DNA of 64,000 bases from Mikania micrantha. Its lineage: Eukaryota; Streptophyta; Magnoliopsida; Asterales; Asteraceae. The notes beneath the pieces were generated by a model. The model ran no database searches and had not been told where the DNA came from. It saw only the letters and a program-made list of their open reading frames with translations. The position numbers were made by a program, and so were the translations under genes. Shown piece after piece: positions 22,245-34,028 of the stretch (positions are counted from its first letter, which is position 1; each line of letters opens with the position of its first letter). The stretch is taken from assembly GCA_009363875.1 (NCBI GenBank), contig CM018691.1, positions 496,001-560,000 on the forward strand, in the 5' to 3' direction.

Positions 22245-22560
22245 GCCAAGACGGCCCGTAATGGGCATGACGGCCCGTCTTGGCCAAACCAGGCCAAAAC
22301 AAGGCCGGTATAGCCAAGACGGCCCGTAATGGGCATGACGGCCCGTCTTGCCCAAACCAGGCCAAAACAAGGCCGGTATGGCCAAGACGGCCCGTAATGG
22401 GCATGACGGCCCGTCTTGCCCAAACCAGGCCAAAGGTCACCTTCTTCATTTATTGAACAAGACGGCCCGTAATGGTCATGACGGCCCGTCTTGTTGTTGA
22501 CTGATTTAAATTTTGAATGAGCAAGACGGGCCGTAATGGCCAAGACGGCCCGTCTTGTTC
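22245..22560. repeat. Central palindrome cluster (5 copies)
   Basis: Five copies of the element's palindrome start near 22250, 22317, 22384, 22459 and 22522. The first three sit in a precise 67-bp tandem repeat that also holds CCAAACCAGGCCAAAAC and AAGGCCGGTAT. The cluster lies immediately upstream of the ORF-1-like gene, in the same relative place as the right cluster has to the transposase gene. Open frames through it are repeat artefacts. Confidence 0.9.
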
Positions 22561-22815
22561 ATTTTTCGAAAAGTTAAAAACGCCCTAAACAGGTCCTATT
22601 TCGATCAAAAACCTAATCTAAACACATATTAATGATCTACAGGCGAAAATACATACCTGGTATCGAAAGTTTGAAGCACCAAGACAGGGTGTATAGACCA
22701 AGACGAGAGGAAATGTGGGTGTATGTGTGTGGAAAAGTTAAAAATGAAAAGAAAATCTTGAATTTAAAAAAAAATCACTTTTATTATATTTCATTAAAGA
22801 ATTTGTTTATTACAT

Positions 22816-25017
22816 TTAAACGTCTATGTAGTCGACCAACTTATTTTCATCTAAAAATCTTTGGTATTCTTGCAGCCTGTCATGATATACGAACTCCCAG
22901 TCGGATGCGGCATCATTTCTGTAACGTTTCCAGATAGGATTTACCGTTGGCATTGGATAACATCCTTGTAAGGTAACATTAACGAAATGTTGGCCAAGAT
23001 GAATTACTGATACGACGTTATATCGCGGCAAACTATTAGCAGATGTCCACAAAGGAAAAATGGTTTGAGGACCTCCTCTGCTGAAAACGTGAACGATTAC
23101 GCCAAATCTTTAAGCAATTACTAAACTTGTGTGAGGCATAAACATCCAATGTTCGGCGGGAGCAGGTGCAATCTGTTGCCAATTTAATGTGTTGCGTAGT
23201 ACATCATAAGAATCTGGGTCGTAGGAGTTAAACACATATCTGTACAGATCTGCGTTGAAATCCAATTCTTGCAAGAGTTGTTGTCGAATAAATGCCCAAT
23301 GAATTTCATCGAATCCTAAGCCTACGGCTACAGAACGAAAACCACAGTTACCATCTGGCTGGACATCTTGTATGTTTATCACGTAAGGTTGAAGGAGAGG
23401 AAGGATGTGATGACCGAAGCGATAAACATTGTTTAATCCTTCTGGCTTCATGTTACATGGAAAACGGAATTCGTTTTGACTTAGCGAGTCCGATGGTGGC
23501 ATTGCTTTTGATACCGATGTGGAACGGCTGCGCCGAAATACGGGTTTCTGACTTTTCTCGGTCACACCTGTAAACAAACTATGCATCGAAGTTTCAAATG
23601 TACTTTCTTGGGACGCTAAATTATCTTTAACAACGTCTTGCTCTTGCTCTTTTTGTTTCTGTGCCTTTAAAGTTCGACGACCACGTGTATCTTTTTGAAT
23701 TGAAGGCGCCTTTGTAGTTGTAATCGTATAACTCTGTTGTCGAAGAGTTACACAAATTCGCCCATCGACCTTTGAATTTCTTCCAGTCTGCGTCCGAAAA
23801 GCTTGCCTTGCAGTGTTTGGCAATATTTTCGTCTATGTGCCATTTACAGAGATATTTTGCAGCTTCTGGAAACACTTTACGGCACGCATTCATAACAGCA
23901 AGGTCTCGATCTGTTATGATCACACGTGGCTCCATACACTTATTCAACATACTCTTAGCCATTTCCAAGACCCAGACGTAGTTCTCCTCACGCTCTTTGC
24001 TTACGAACGCATGAGCAATACTAAACGTCTGGTGTGTGGAAGTCACGCCAACAATTTGAATAAATGGAAGCCTGTACTGGTTCGTTTTGTACGTCGCGTC
24101 CATTATCAGTACGTGCGGAAATGCACGCCACCAGCAATACGATTTTGGATGACAGAAGAAAATGTCTTCCACGACGTTTGTTTCAGGATCCTCCCGGGTA
24201 TAGTAAACGTACCGCTGACTGTGAAGTACGTTTTCCAGGACCAGCATCGGAGTATCACCAAATTTCTTCTTGTTTTTTAGCTTCTGCTGTAAATTGTATA
24301 CATCCCTAGGGATGGATACATTTGCAGGGTTATGTTTCTTTATGCTCGAAAGTATGTTACGAGGATCCATGTGTCGCTCGGTCAGATTTTCAACCAGATC
24401 TTCTTCCTCCTGCGTGAATCTTCTAACATATGGATGACCCTCTAGATTCTGAGCAGGTTCGTGATTGTGATTATCGTTAATCACCTGTCATTTCCAGGAT
24501 TCACTAACTTCGTTGTATAACCCTACCAGTTGAAACGGACAACCGATTTTCTTGCTACCTGACCGTCTAAGGATTGCGATGCTATTGTGCTCGCCACCAC
24601 GGTCACACATGAGCCAAACTTTGATTACACTGCCTGTTGTCTTTGATTTCTTCGTTCTTCTTTTGACTACAATGTAACCATTGTCTACTACTCTACTTTT
24701 CACCCACCCTACCAGCGCTTCCTCAGTCATAAACTCTTGACATATAAAAACAATAATAAATAACTTAAATGGATAGCGATAATATACAATTATTAACATT
24801 TATGTTTCATTTAAGTTACCTCTTTGGTTTCCCAGTTAACGTTTGAAGCCCCTGGCTTTTCTTCATAACCCTCCTCCGTGTAACTTTGTTTACTGTCGTC
24901 ATACACGAACCCATACGATGCTTGACTGTCAAAACCGACATCAGCGTTAGGTTCAGCATTCAGATCTATCGTGCCGTATGAATACTCGATAGGAGGCTCT
25001 TCGTTCAAATATGGCAC
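22816..25017 (-). pseudogene. FAR1/MULE transposase with C-terminal OTU domain, disabled
   Basis: Exon 1 is 24820-25017 (from MPYLNEEPPIEY). An 86-bp intron separates it from exon 2, starting at 24733 with FMTEEALVGWVKSR. Exon 2 first encodes a FAR1-type DNA-binding region (RRTKKSKTTG, CDRGG, GCPFQLVG). Next comes the MULE transposase core, with LIMDATYKTNQYRLPF and VIITDRDLAVMNACR (first two catalytic Asp) and the CKWHI C/H motif. The end is an OTU cysteine-protease-like domain: DGNCGFRSVA with the nucleophile Cys, and GQHFVNVTL with the His. Disablements are an in-frame TGA at 24488-24490, a frame break with loss of the rest of the transposase core and the SWIM zinc finger around 23740-23770, and an in-frame TAA at 23110-23112. 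The last reading ends at 22816. Such proteins bind element ends and cut DNA in the nucleus; the OTU role in MULEs is not established. Confidence 0.85.
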
Positions 25018-25147
25018 GGAATAGTTGAAAAACTACCGTCCCAAAACGACATCGTTACAGATACGAATTATTTTGAAATATATTTAATTCGAAAGTTACG
25101 CGTTCGTTTGAAACGATTCATGCTTATATACAAATTTGAAAATGTTC

Positions 25148-25428
25148 AATACGGCCCGTACTGGCCTATACGGCCCGTACTGGGTCAAATCAATGTCCTA
25201 TTGTCAGAATTGAAAAAGCAGGACGGGCCGTACTGGCCAGTACGGGCCGTCTTGCTGTCAAATCATTGTACTAGGTTGCAGGGTATGTCTGTACGATGAA
25301 TGAGACGGGCCGTCCTGGCCATTATGGCTCGTCTTGCTCCAAATCATTGGCACAGGTTGTTAGGAGCGAATGTTTGACCGAGGCCTGAGACGGGCCGTAC
25401 TGGCTATTACGGGCCGTCTTAGGGGTGT
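25148..25428. repeat. Subterminal palindrome cluster, right (4 copies)
   Basis: Four copies start near 25151, 25221, 25301 and 25387. The second is almost a perfect palindrome centred on TGGCCA. The cluster lies between the right end of the element and the transposase start codon, so it could serve both as transposase binding sites and as promoter sequence. Confidence 0.88.
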
Positions 25429-25473
25429 ATTTTTAAAAAATGTGGGTGTGAGAATAACAACACCCATATTTAA

Positions 25474-28393
25474 TATAGTTGTGACAAATGTCATCATCTA
25501 ATATATTTTAATAAATATAATTTTTTATATAAAGTTTGCCCTTCTTTTTTTAATATCCATAACTTTTTTTAATATATTATTTTTTAAAAAAAATTACATC
25601 ATTATACTCGTCTCATTTTTCTCTTTAATTACGTTATAGTTTCGACTAGTTTATTTAGTTTTTTAGATGTCCCATATTTACATCATGTAACAAGCTAAAA
25701 GATAAAAAAAAATTATTTTGAAAGTTTATAAATTATATTATTTTTCACTATCTAAAAGATAATATTTTTAATATTCTAATATGTTATCATATATCTTTAT
25801 GAATTTTGAGAATATTCAATATTAAAAATATAAAAGATAATATATATTATTTTATTTTTATTATTATTATTTTCTTAAATTTGAATATTAACAAGTAATA
25901 CGTATTAATATGTTTTTGAACATGTTTTTATGAATTTTGAAAATAATTTTAAACACATACTATGGACTTTTAAATCATTTACTATGTTTATTTTTATCAA
26001 TTTAATCAAAAATAATTTAAACCTTTTCAAAACTTAAATAAACTTTACAGAATATAAAAAAAATGATTTTTAGAAATTTTAGATTTATTTTTATAAAAAT
26101 ATATGGATGGTATACAAAAGAATAGCCAAAAACCAATTTTGCATTAAGCTAGCATGGAAAGAACCCGAGTCCTCGCGCCCTAGCACACGCGACTTATCGC
26201 TGTGCTCGGGCGGTGATTTGTTGAATGTGATGAAATCGAGTTAAACTTATGCAGGCACAAAAAACAACCCCAGTTCCAAATGAACCCTAGGTTGACTTCA
26301 ATTGGCACCAGATGATGATCGTGAGCCCTTCGTAGCATTGGGTTTTTTTATCTATGAATGATAACGAGTGGTTTGGTTTAAAGTATAACGTGTTTCTTTA
26401 TCGAATTGATCAAGTTCGAATGGAGAGCGAGAAACGGCAACCCTTGAACTCGTCTTGCGATCTGATTGTATTTGTTCGTGTGTGTTTTCTATTCAGAATG
26501 ATTTTTAAGGATTAGAATCCAATTTGAAATTTCAGTCACCGCTTGGTATTTTTGGGAACCGATTGACACGTTTTCACTGTTCAATCTCATTATTTGATAT
26601 GATTATCAATACCAATTACATGTTCGAATACCTTTCTAATCGATCTAGATTGCACTGTGATTGAACTAGAATGAGCTGTACTATGAAATGGGCGTTGCTC
26701 GGGTGTGGGTCGGGTTCGGGTGAGCAGCTGGGTGGGGGGGTGTGAAAGAATAGGGGATTTATTCTTTAATCCCTCCAAGTTTCACGGTCTTATTATTTTA
26801 GTTTTAACTTTTAAAGGTGAGTTTCTAGTTTGGTTAATTATCAATTCAATCCTTCTAAGTTGTTTTAGTCTAAGCTAGACCTTGTTAAAATAGTTATACA
26901 ATAAAGTTGTTAAACTAGTTATACAATGAAGCGTTACATTTATACCTTGATATCACATGCTTAAAACTAGTTGTATAGCATCACACTTGTATCTTCATAA
27001 GGTAAATTTTGTTATACTTTTTCTATAAGCCATGATGATATAATTTTTTTTTACAGCAATGTTTATATTTTTTTCCATAAGTAGGAACATAATTTTTTTT
27101 TTTATTTCTAACATTATAAAATGTATATTAAATCAAAGTAGTTAATGTCATGTATGTTTTTTATTTACTGTAATATAATATATACATTAATGTTTCTTTT
27201 GAATAATAGCAATCCTTTTTTGATAATAAGAATATTCTTTTTGAATAATTTTACTATTTTAGTTTATAAGAATGATTTACACCCAATCTCTTCATTAGAT
27301 CGTGTAAGCTCTGGCTTGCTTTATGCCTAGTAGGCTAGTAGTAGCCACATCGTCCAGTGTATCGTTAGTAGTTTTGTTCATTACACGTATAGCTGAAAGT
27401 TTTCATATTCCAACCTCACAAGCAGCCAAACCTTATGTAATTGTTTACTAGCTACATGTAATTGTTCATTACATAAGTGTAGCATATTCATAATCAATTG
27501 CCAATGGCAACATAATGATCATTTATTACCTTTTTTTAAGTTTTATGGCAATACTGTAATTATGTACGTTTAAGAAAAATTCAAAAAAATTAAAAATACT
27601 CTAACACAATTAAAAATAAAAACACGACGAGTTTCTTGATGTAATTTTTATGAAAAAAATATTATTATATAAATTGTTATAAGGGTTTGAAAACAGAGAG
27701 AATTCTTAATAAAAAAGAATAAAATTCATAAATGCTTAAAATGGTTAATTTGCCTTACTCATATAAGAGAATGTATGGACACATGACTAATGGTGAGTTA
27801 ACAATAGTTTGGTTCCATGCACACGCATACATCCAAATTTGTTCAGGTTGGATTTCTGATTGATCGAGGCAAAAATAAATTACCAATATACTGTACATTG
27901 GTCTTTATTATGTTGAATTACGAGTTATTCGGTTTATTCTAATACGATTATTCATATTTGAATTTGTTTTTTCGTTAATTAGAAATATGACTTAAACCGA
28001 CTTGCAACAAATATTCTCTACATGAATTTATAGGATATGATTTGAATCTTGATAAATCCTAGTAACCCACAATTCGTCTAAAATTAAATATTTTACTAGC
28101 TGAGGTTAACAATACAATACTTTAAAGTTAAAACTTTAAAAAATTTGTAAATCCTTTAGTTTTGAGTAAACATATTCTTGTCCATTAGCTCTTATTCGGA
28201 TCATCTGGATAACAAACAACCTTTACAATATGAATTAAAAAAAATTAAAATTTGAATTCAACTCAAATGTCCAAATGACCGGTTCGGATTTAAATATCCA
28301 ACGCGAAAAATCCGAGTTACTATTCGAGTCGGTTTTTTTTATTCGACATTCGAGCTAGTTTTTATTTTTACGTTTTAGACTTTATAACCTTAG
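25474..28393. other. Gene-free AT-rich stretch
   Basis: Mostly poly-A/T-rich DNA. The part at about 26140-26760 is less AT-rich and contains several short words resembling decayed transcribed sequence, but no frame with a family signature. No delimited transposon was identified. Confidence 0.5.
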
Positions 28394-28656
28394 AAAGATG
28401 ATCAAAAATTAACTCTTTCTTATTGCGTTAACCGAATGACTACATCTTATTGCTTTGTGACCCACATTAAAGTAAATTTAAAGGTGTATGTTTTTTCTTT
28501 TTTTAATTAATGTAATTAATGTAAGGTCCACTTACATTAATAAAAAAGAAGAAAAAATTATACACCTTTAAATTTACATAAATGTGGGTCCCAAAGTAAT
28601 AAGATGCAGTTATTCGGTTAACGCAATAAACATGAGTTAATAAAGGAACCACACCC
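28394..28656. mobile_element. Foldback MITE, copy 2
   Basis: It has the same arm blocks as 5649-5901: TTGCGTTAACCGAATGAC, CTACATCTTATTGCTTTG, AGTAAATTTAAAGGTGTA, and their inverted counterparts on the right side ending in ATTCGGTTAACGCAATAA. Both ends lie next to TA-rich sequence. Confidence 0.7.
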
Positions 28657-28676
28657 TATATATATATATATATATA

Positions 28677-28851
28677 GGGTAAGGTTCCATTGTTGTTAAC
28701 ATACTCTTATTGCGTTAACCCGTATAACTCCGCTAAAATCAATCCAAATCTTTGTTCTTTTTAATATCGTTATTATATATGAATAATACTTTCTTTTTTT
28801 ACGTGTATGTGTAAATTTATCATCGTTTAAGATTTAAAATCAGTATAAGTT
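28677..28851. mobile_element. Truncated foldback MITE, second family
   Basis: It starts GGGTAAGGTTCCATTGTTG after a TA run and holds AATCCAAATCTTTGTTCTTTTT and TACGTGTATGTGTAAATTTA, matching one arm of the foldback at 46570-46870. The other arm is missing where the LTR tail begins at 28852. Confidence 0.5.
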
Positions 28852-29700
28852 TGTCACACCCAACAGACGGCGAAATAACGTCGGGGCGCGACGCGATCGT
28901 TCATAACACGTGACGCTAATTAAGTTTCATAATTCAATAATACCAAATTTAACACATGCTCAATTCAAGTAGTTTCAAAAATAGCAAAACATAAATTAAA
29001 ATATTGTTTTCAGTTACTACGCTAGGTCCATAGTTTCATACATGTAGTATCGACTTGTAATACTCAAACTGCATTTCCTGCAACATGTATAAAAATGTGG
29101 AATTAACAAATATATTGGTGAGTAGACATAGGTTTGAATATATGTAATAGATTGAAAAATGTGAATTCTTATGTCAATGATAGAATCTAAGCATTTATGT
29201 AACATCAGTGCCGGAACCGACACCGGAACAGTGATCATATACAGTACATGAACAGTAATCAGGTACAAATTTCATGTAATTCAGTGTATTTCATATTCAT
29301 ATCAGGTTTCAGTATCATTTCATGTTATCAAAACAGCGAATTCATAATCATTTCAGAGAAAACAAGTTCAGAACAATGGTTCTTGAGTCGGATAATTATC
29401 TGGCAACACAGAACCATCATTTGATTTATTTGTTAGGATTTTATTATGTATAAACGTAAGTGAGGCTTTACAGAACAAAACAACACGAATGTCGTTACGT
29501 GAGTGCTAAACCGACAGATTATTCGTATAGGTGACGATCTGTACGAATAAATCTGAAAGTTTAACGTTCTGAATGATATTCAATAATTAGAAAACAATAT
29601 TGAAAAGTGTAGTTATCGTCGTGTTTGGTCGGGTGACGATTCGAACAAATACGCGCGATGACCGCGCGATTCGATTTAAACGTTAAATAAATATTTTGTA
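28852..29700 (-). mobile_element. LTR 3' tail, minus orientation
   Basis: It starts TGTCACACCCAACAGACGG on the plus strand, as the minus-oriented LTRs in this window do. The TTGGTGAGTA near 29119 and the acceptor-like ATGTTGCAG|G (next exon from 29077 on the minus strand) match the layout of the other LTRs. No donor block was found in this orientation before the sequence changes to a plus-oriented LTR, so it appears truncated. The right boundary is approximate. Confidence 0.5.
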
Positions 29701-30289
29701 AAAATAATAATTAGAAGATATTTAGTTAATTTATTAGGAATCACAATCTAAAATAATTTTATGTGTTCTATTTTAAAGCCGAGTCGTCTCGTAACGAAAA
29801 CGACGAGAAACCGACGTTTTTGAGTGAAACCACGCGAAACCGAACGAACCCGAACGAACCTGGGTATTTTACCCTCATTTATGATAGCATTGAATGCTAT
29901 CATCTACCCCACCAACCAGAATTTTACACCATTTTCCGTTCACCCATTTTCTCTCTCTAACCTCCCACTAGAAACTCATCTTCTCTCTAAGAGTTCTCCT
30001 TCATTTCTCAATGAAATCAAGCCATTTTGGTGCCTAAACGACCACAATCACTTGTAGATCACGAAAGTACAACGGATCTAAGGTTTTATCCAACTGACTT
30101 GAGGTAAAATCGAGTTCTATGTCACGATTTTTAGGGTTTTGTAACCCTAAGTTCGAACCCCCTAGGAACCGGGTTTTAACCCATTTCAAGCCTTAGGAAT
30201 TACACCATAGTGTCTTAGAACTATGTAGGAACCAGGTGTGTGGCACGAGCATAGCTAAAACTCCAATCTGTGAGGGATGCATCTGAGTT

Positions 30290-30790
30290 CTTGGGCGGCC
30301 GAATGTCTCAACAACAGCTCACCGAATGAGCTTAATCCTCTTTCGCCGAATGGCCCTTGAACATCATTCGGCGAATAGGCTGACTCATTCGCCATCCAGT
30401 CCTTCGCCAGTAGTCATTCGATCCAAGCTTCATTCGACCGGGGCTATCTCATTCGGCCAACCATCCTTCATTCGTTCGGCTAACCACATTCTCCCTTGAC
30501 CTTCATTCGATCGGGATTGGGACATTCGACCACTTTCTCATTCGGTGAATCACATTCGGCCGAATGGCCCTGATGTCGAAGCAGTTTCATTCGTTCGGCT
30601 CCTCATGCGGCCTAAGCCTTCATTCGGACATCTGCACAGCCGCATGACTAGTTGGTTCGGCCATGTGTTTCCCATTCGGCCTAGGATCATTCGACTCACC
30701 TCCATTCGGTCGGCTAAGGATTTATGAGCATAAGTCTATTCGGACCAAGCCTCATACGGCTGTCCCCATTCGGCCGAGGGAATCAACATG
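30290..30790. repeat. Dense CATTCGGCC/GGCCGAATG motif island
   Basis: In about 500 bp there are roughly thirty occurrences of CATTCG, TTCGGC or GGCCGAATG in both orientations and at irregular spacing, interspersed with unrelated words. The segment is far richer in CpG than its surroundings. It lies in the LTR upstream of the putative donor. It is not a simple tandem repeat. Confidence 0.8.
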
Positions 30791-32254
30791 GGAAACTAGT
30801 ATGGCTAACCTAATGTGATTGTGCATGGGTGGGGGTCACGTATGCATTGCATGGGGATTAAGTGTGTGTGTGTGTGTGTGGGTGCATGGAAGAAGCATAT
30901 TAGGGTTTTCCTTCCAAATAACTAACCTTGGGTGAACTAATTTTCTCTTTAAATGACTAGGGTGGTCTTTAAATTGAGATGGGGTAAATCACATGAGCTA
31001 CCTATTTGGAATCCATAGTAGTATTGTATTAAAGGGAGTCGAATAAATCACATGGTATTATCAAGGACATTATCTTTTGAGGTTAACACATTTGAACTCA
31101 AGTGAGAGACAAAGACTTTAACTTTAAAGTGATGGAATCATTCTCATGAATAATTCCTAACACTTAGTTTGAGTAATAGAAACACAATACTCGTCTTAGT
31201 AATTTATTTAAATTTCCTGAGACGAATGTATCAAAACCATGAAAAGAAAACAAGTGAAGATTTAAAGTCAATTAATGGGCCGAGGTTGGCCCAATGGGTT
31301 TAATATATAAGCCCATCATGTTTTATTTCATTTTCTTAAAGTAATTATGTTTTTAATATAATAGAAATCGATTTATAAACCTTATTAAATTAAATAGATG
31401 ATTTTTATAAATAAAGGTTTAACTTGAAATGATCAAGTTGAAAATGTTCTTATTTAAAGTTTCTAATTTACTTATAGGGGATTAAGATTCTGCTGGGTAA
31501 TAAATTAGGCTAAGTTAGAAGGAGTCATAGATACGCATTACTAATCTAGGACACTTAGTTGCACCACCGAGACCAAACCCTATATCAATCGTCTCTTATA
31601 TATGCTTATCGTATGTGAATTCTTTTAAAACAAATCAGGAACCGAAGATATATAGGCTACAACTACGAGCGCGCATTTTGTGGTAATTCTATACAAAGCA
31701 ACACAGGTGAGTTCATTGCCCCTTTTCTAAACATTTTTGTTTTAAAACGCGGGGCTGAGAAGCATGCGTAAACTGTTTTATTTAAACTGTTTATTTAAAT
31801 GCTTTTATTTATCATATGTTTTACATTTATGTTGTTGATACTCCTAGACTCCTGTCTAGGAAATTATTATACAGAATCAAATTACCAATTGAATTTAAGT
31901 ACTCTTATGAGTAATACCTTAAATTTAAATTCTAAATCAACCCTTAGTCCATCAAGTCCAAATTCAAGAATCTAAATTCAAAGTGAAATCAAATGAACAT
32001 AATTAAGAGATCATGTTCAAGGGAATCATAACTCAGTGTGTGATCTGAGACCGAGAATCATAATCCAATCAATTATCATTGAAAATCATGGGAATTCAAA
32101 GAATCAAGAACCAAGAGACTCAGGAAATCAGGAATCATAAATGTGTGTGAATCATTGAAATAATGAAATCATTATGATCTAATGAACTCATTAATACTCA
32201 AGTCAAGGTGGATGTCAGTTGTATATGGAATCAAGACCACGTGTAACACACATA

Positions 32255-32433
32255 TAAAGTCCCACTCAGATGCAGAAGACCTTCGGGTCAGGCTGTAACG
32301 GGCAATAACATGAACGATCAAATGAAATCAATATCAAAGTCAAAATCATGAGAATCAAGAGATCAAGAATCACAGGATATCCTTAAAGTCCCACTCAGAT
32401 GCAGAAGACCATTGGGTCAAGCTGTAACGGGCA
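32255..32433. repeat. Direct duplication with hairpin
   Basis: The block AAAGTCCCACTCAGATGCAG followed by AAGACC, hairpin, and GGCTGTAACGGGCAA occurs at 32255-32313 and again at 32385-32433. The hairpin loops differ (CTTC versus CATT types) while the stem GACC/GGTC is kept. Confidence 0.8.
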
Positions 32434-33320
32434 AATCATTAAAATCCCGCTCAGTTCAGGTGTACTCCTTGTGAGTTATGCCTGACATGGGTCACGTGTG
32501 AGAGGTTACAACTTGGGCAACCACCAACAACTAAGTCTAACTGATTGAGTAAAATCATACCCAATCATCATGTCTTAGTTGTATTTAAATGTTTTATTTA
32601 ATTAATAAATTAAATATTTGACATTTTACTATTATCACTGTCTTTTTGGGAAATCATATATCTATGAGGAACCCAATAAATCAAAGGCATATCAGATTTC
32701 AATATCATGATCTAAATCAGAGGTGTTGGGTAAAAATGCTTAATTATCATTAACAACAGTGTCATATACATATTAGTATGTGGTGGGATAGCGTCTGGGC
32801 TTGACCCTTTCGTGATTCCCTATATATAAGCATACCGATGTGGATATTACAGGTGGAGTTAATGAGGTTAGGGTTTTTACCGAAAGAGGTTTTCAAATCA
32901 TTTTCAAATCATAAAACTATATGAACTCACCAACCATGTGTTGACTTGATTTTTAAATGACTTCTCAGGTGACGAACATGTCAACTAAGGAGTTATTCCT
33001 TTTGGACTAGGACTTCAGATAGAAGACTTAGCATTTTGGACCTGCATACTTTTGAAGACATCATTATACAAATTATTTTGTATATCTTGTGTAAATACAA
33101 GATAGAAATATATGATGTTAATGGTAGATTTACATTGTTAAATTATAAACAATACTGATGTAATTTAACTTTGTAATTCTATTATATTTAACATTTCTCA
33201 GTTATATCATGTGCAATGTAAACAATCTGATCATCACGATTATCACTCACGATATCGCGCCCCGGGAACCTTCCGCCCGACGGGACAACCGATCCTATCC
33301 CGCCGGCTCGGGGTGTGACA

Positions 33321-34023
33321 ATTTATGAATAAATATGTGCATGATCAGGCCTTTGTTAACTAGACACTCGACTCACAAGTCAAGATTGGAATGAATGTGG
33401 TTTCAATCGCTCAAATGCCCTCTATATGGTCAAAAGATGGACGGGCGTCACCCAATATATCTATCATCGTTACCGTTGGCTTGTATAGTTAGCGATCATG
33501 CTAAATATTGAATTTAGAATAGCACCCACAAAATTTAACACATATAGCATTGAATCATACACATAGACATAAATTATAATTGCACATTGTTTAAGGAAAT
33601 TGAATTTAAATTTCAATAATGTATACATGTAACAACCAAAGCTTAAAAATGAAAAAGGCTTATGAATACTCACATAATATGATTGATGATTGACTTCTTG
33701 ATTGTCATTTATATGAAAACTTGTAACTCGGTTCCTATAACATAATGAGTTTCTTTTGAGTTTGTGATCTTGCTATAGTTTATGTAGCTGTGTTTGCGTT
33801 TTATGTGTCGGGGTTTACTTAAAAAGATTATGCTTTTAACTTGTATTTGAAACATTATTTTATAGTGCTTTGAAATTACTAAGTGTCGGATTTTATAAAA
33901 ATTTCGTCATTATAATGACGCATTTTGGAAAAGTTAACATTTTGTTTTGCATATTCAATACCCATTAATTATATCAACATATATAAATATATTTACAAGT
34001 ATATTATTCAAGTGTGTGTAGGA
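33321..34023. other. Gene-free stretch before the Tekay insertion
   Basis: AT-rich intergenic sequence. The pre-insertion target site CATAT at 34024-34028 is at its right edge. Confidence 0.5.
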
Positions 34024-34028
34024 CATAT

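Larger units (their letters stand above)
17383..25465 (-). mobile_element. Large Mutator-like element (FAR1/MULE-OTU type)
   Basis: An 8-bp direct repeat ATATTTAA flanks the element (17375-17382 and 25466-25473). The element starts GGGCCATTTTATTTG and, reversed, its right end starts GGGTGTTGTTATTCTC; both ends then reach a shared TACACCCCT about 35-50 bp inside. Arrays of a GC-rich palindrome lie just inside each end and once in the middle. On the minus strand it carries a broken FAR1-MULE transposase-OTU gene (22816-25017). Downstream is a broken gene like Athila ORF-1 (18024-18169 plus 21030-22181), itself split by a solo LTR. Every coding part is disabled, so the copy cannot supply transposase. 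The 8083-bp span includes the 2860-bp later LTR insertion and its 5-bp duplication. Confidence 0.75.
29700..33320 (+). mobile_element. Plus-oriented Ty3-type LTR ending GGGTGTGACA
   Basis: The right end CGGCTCGGGGTGTGACA is the sense 3' end of an LTR. Around 29870-30130 sequence resembles a transcribed leader. A perfect donor ACACAG|GTGAGTT lies at 31707 and the acceptor ACTTCTCAG|G ends at 32968, bounding a putative 1262-nt intron; ACTCACCAAC at 32925-32934 matches the block before the acceptor in the other LTRs. Hairpins GACCTTCGGGTC (32278-32289) and GACCATTGGGTC (32407-32418) lie inside. No left boundary or target duplication was found, so it may be partial. Confidence 0.5.

Noticed and set aside
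22182..22543. Long overlapping minus-strand frames rich in GRHAHYGPSW-like repeats.
   Set aside because: They are translations of the tandem palindrome cluster. The ORF-1-like gene is better started at 22181.
28852..33320. Reading TGTCACACCC...GGGTGTGACA as terminal inverted repeats of one DNA transposon.
   Set aside because: The same words are the ends of the Ty3-type LTRs in this window, no target duplication fits, and internal landmarks are LTR landmarks.
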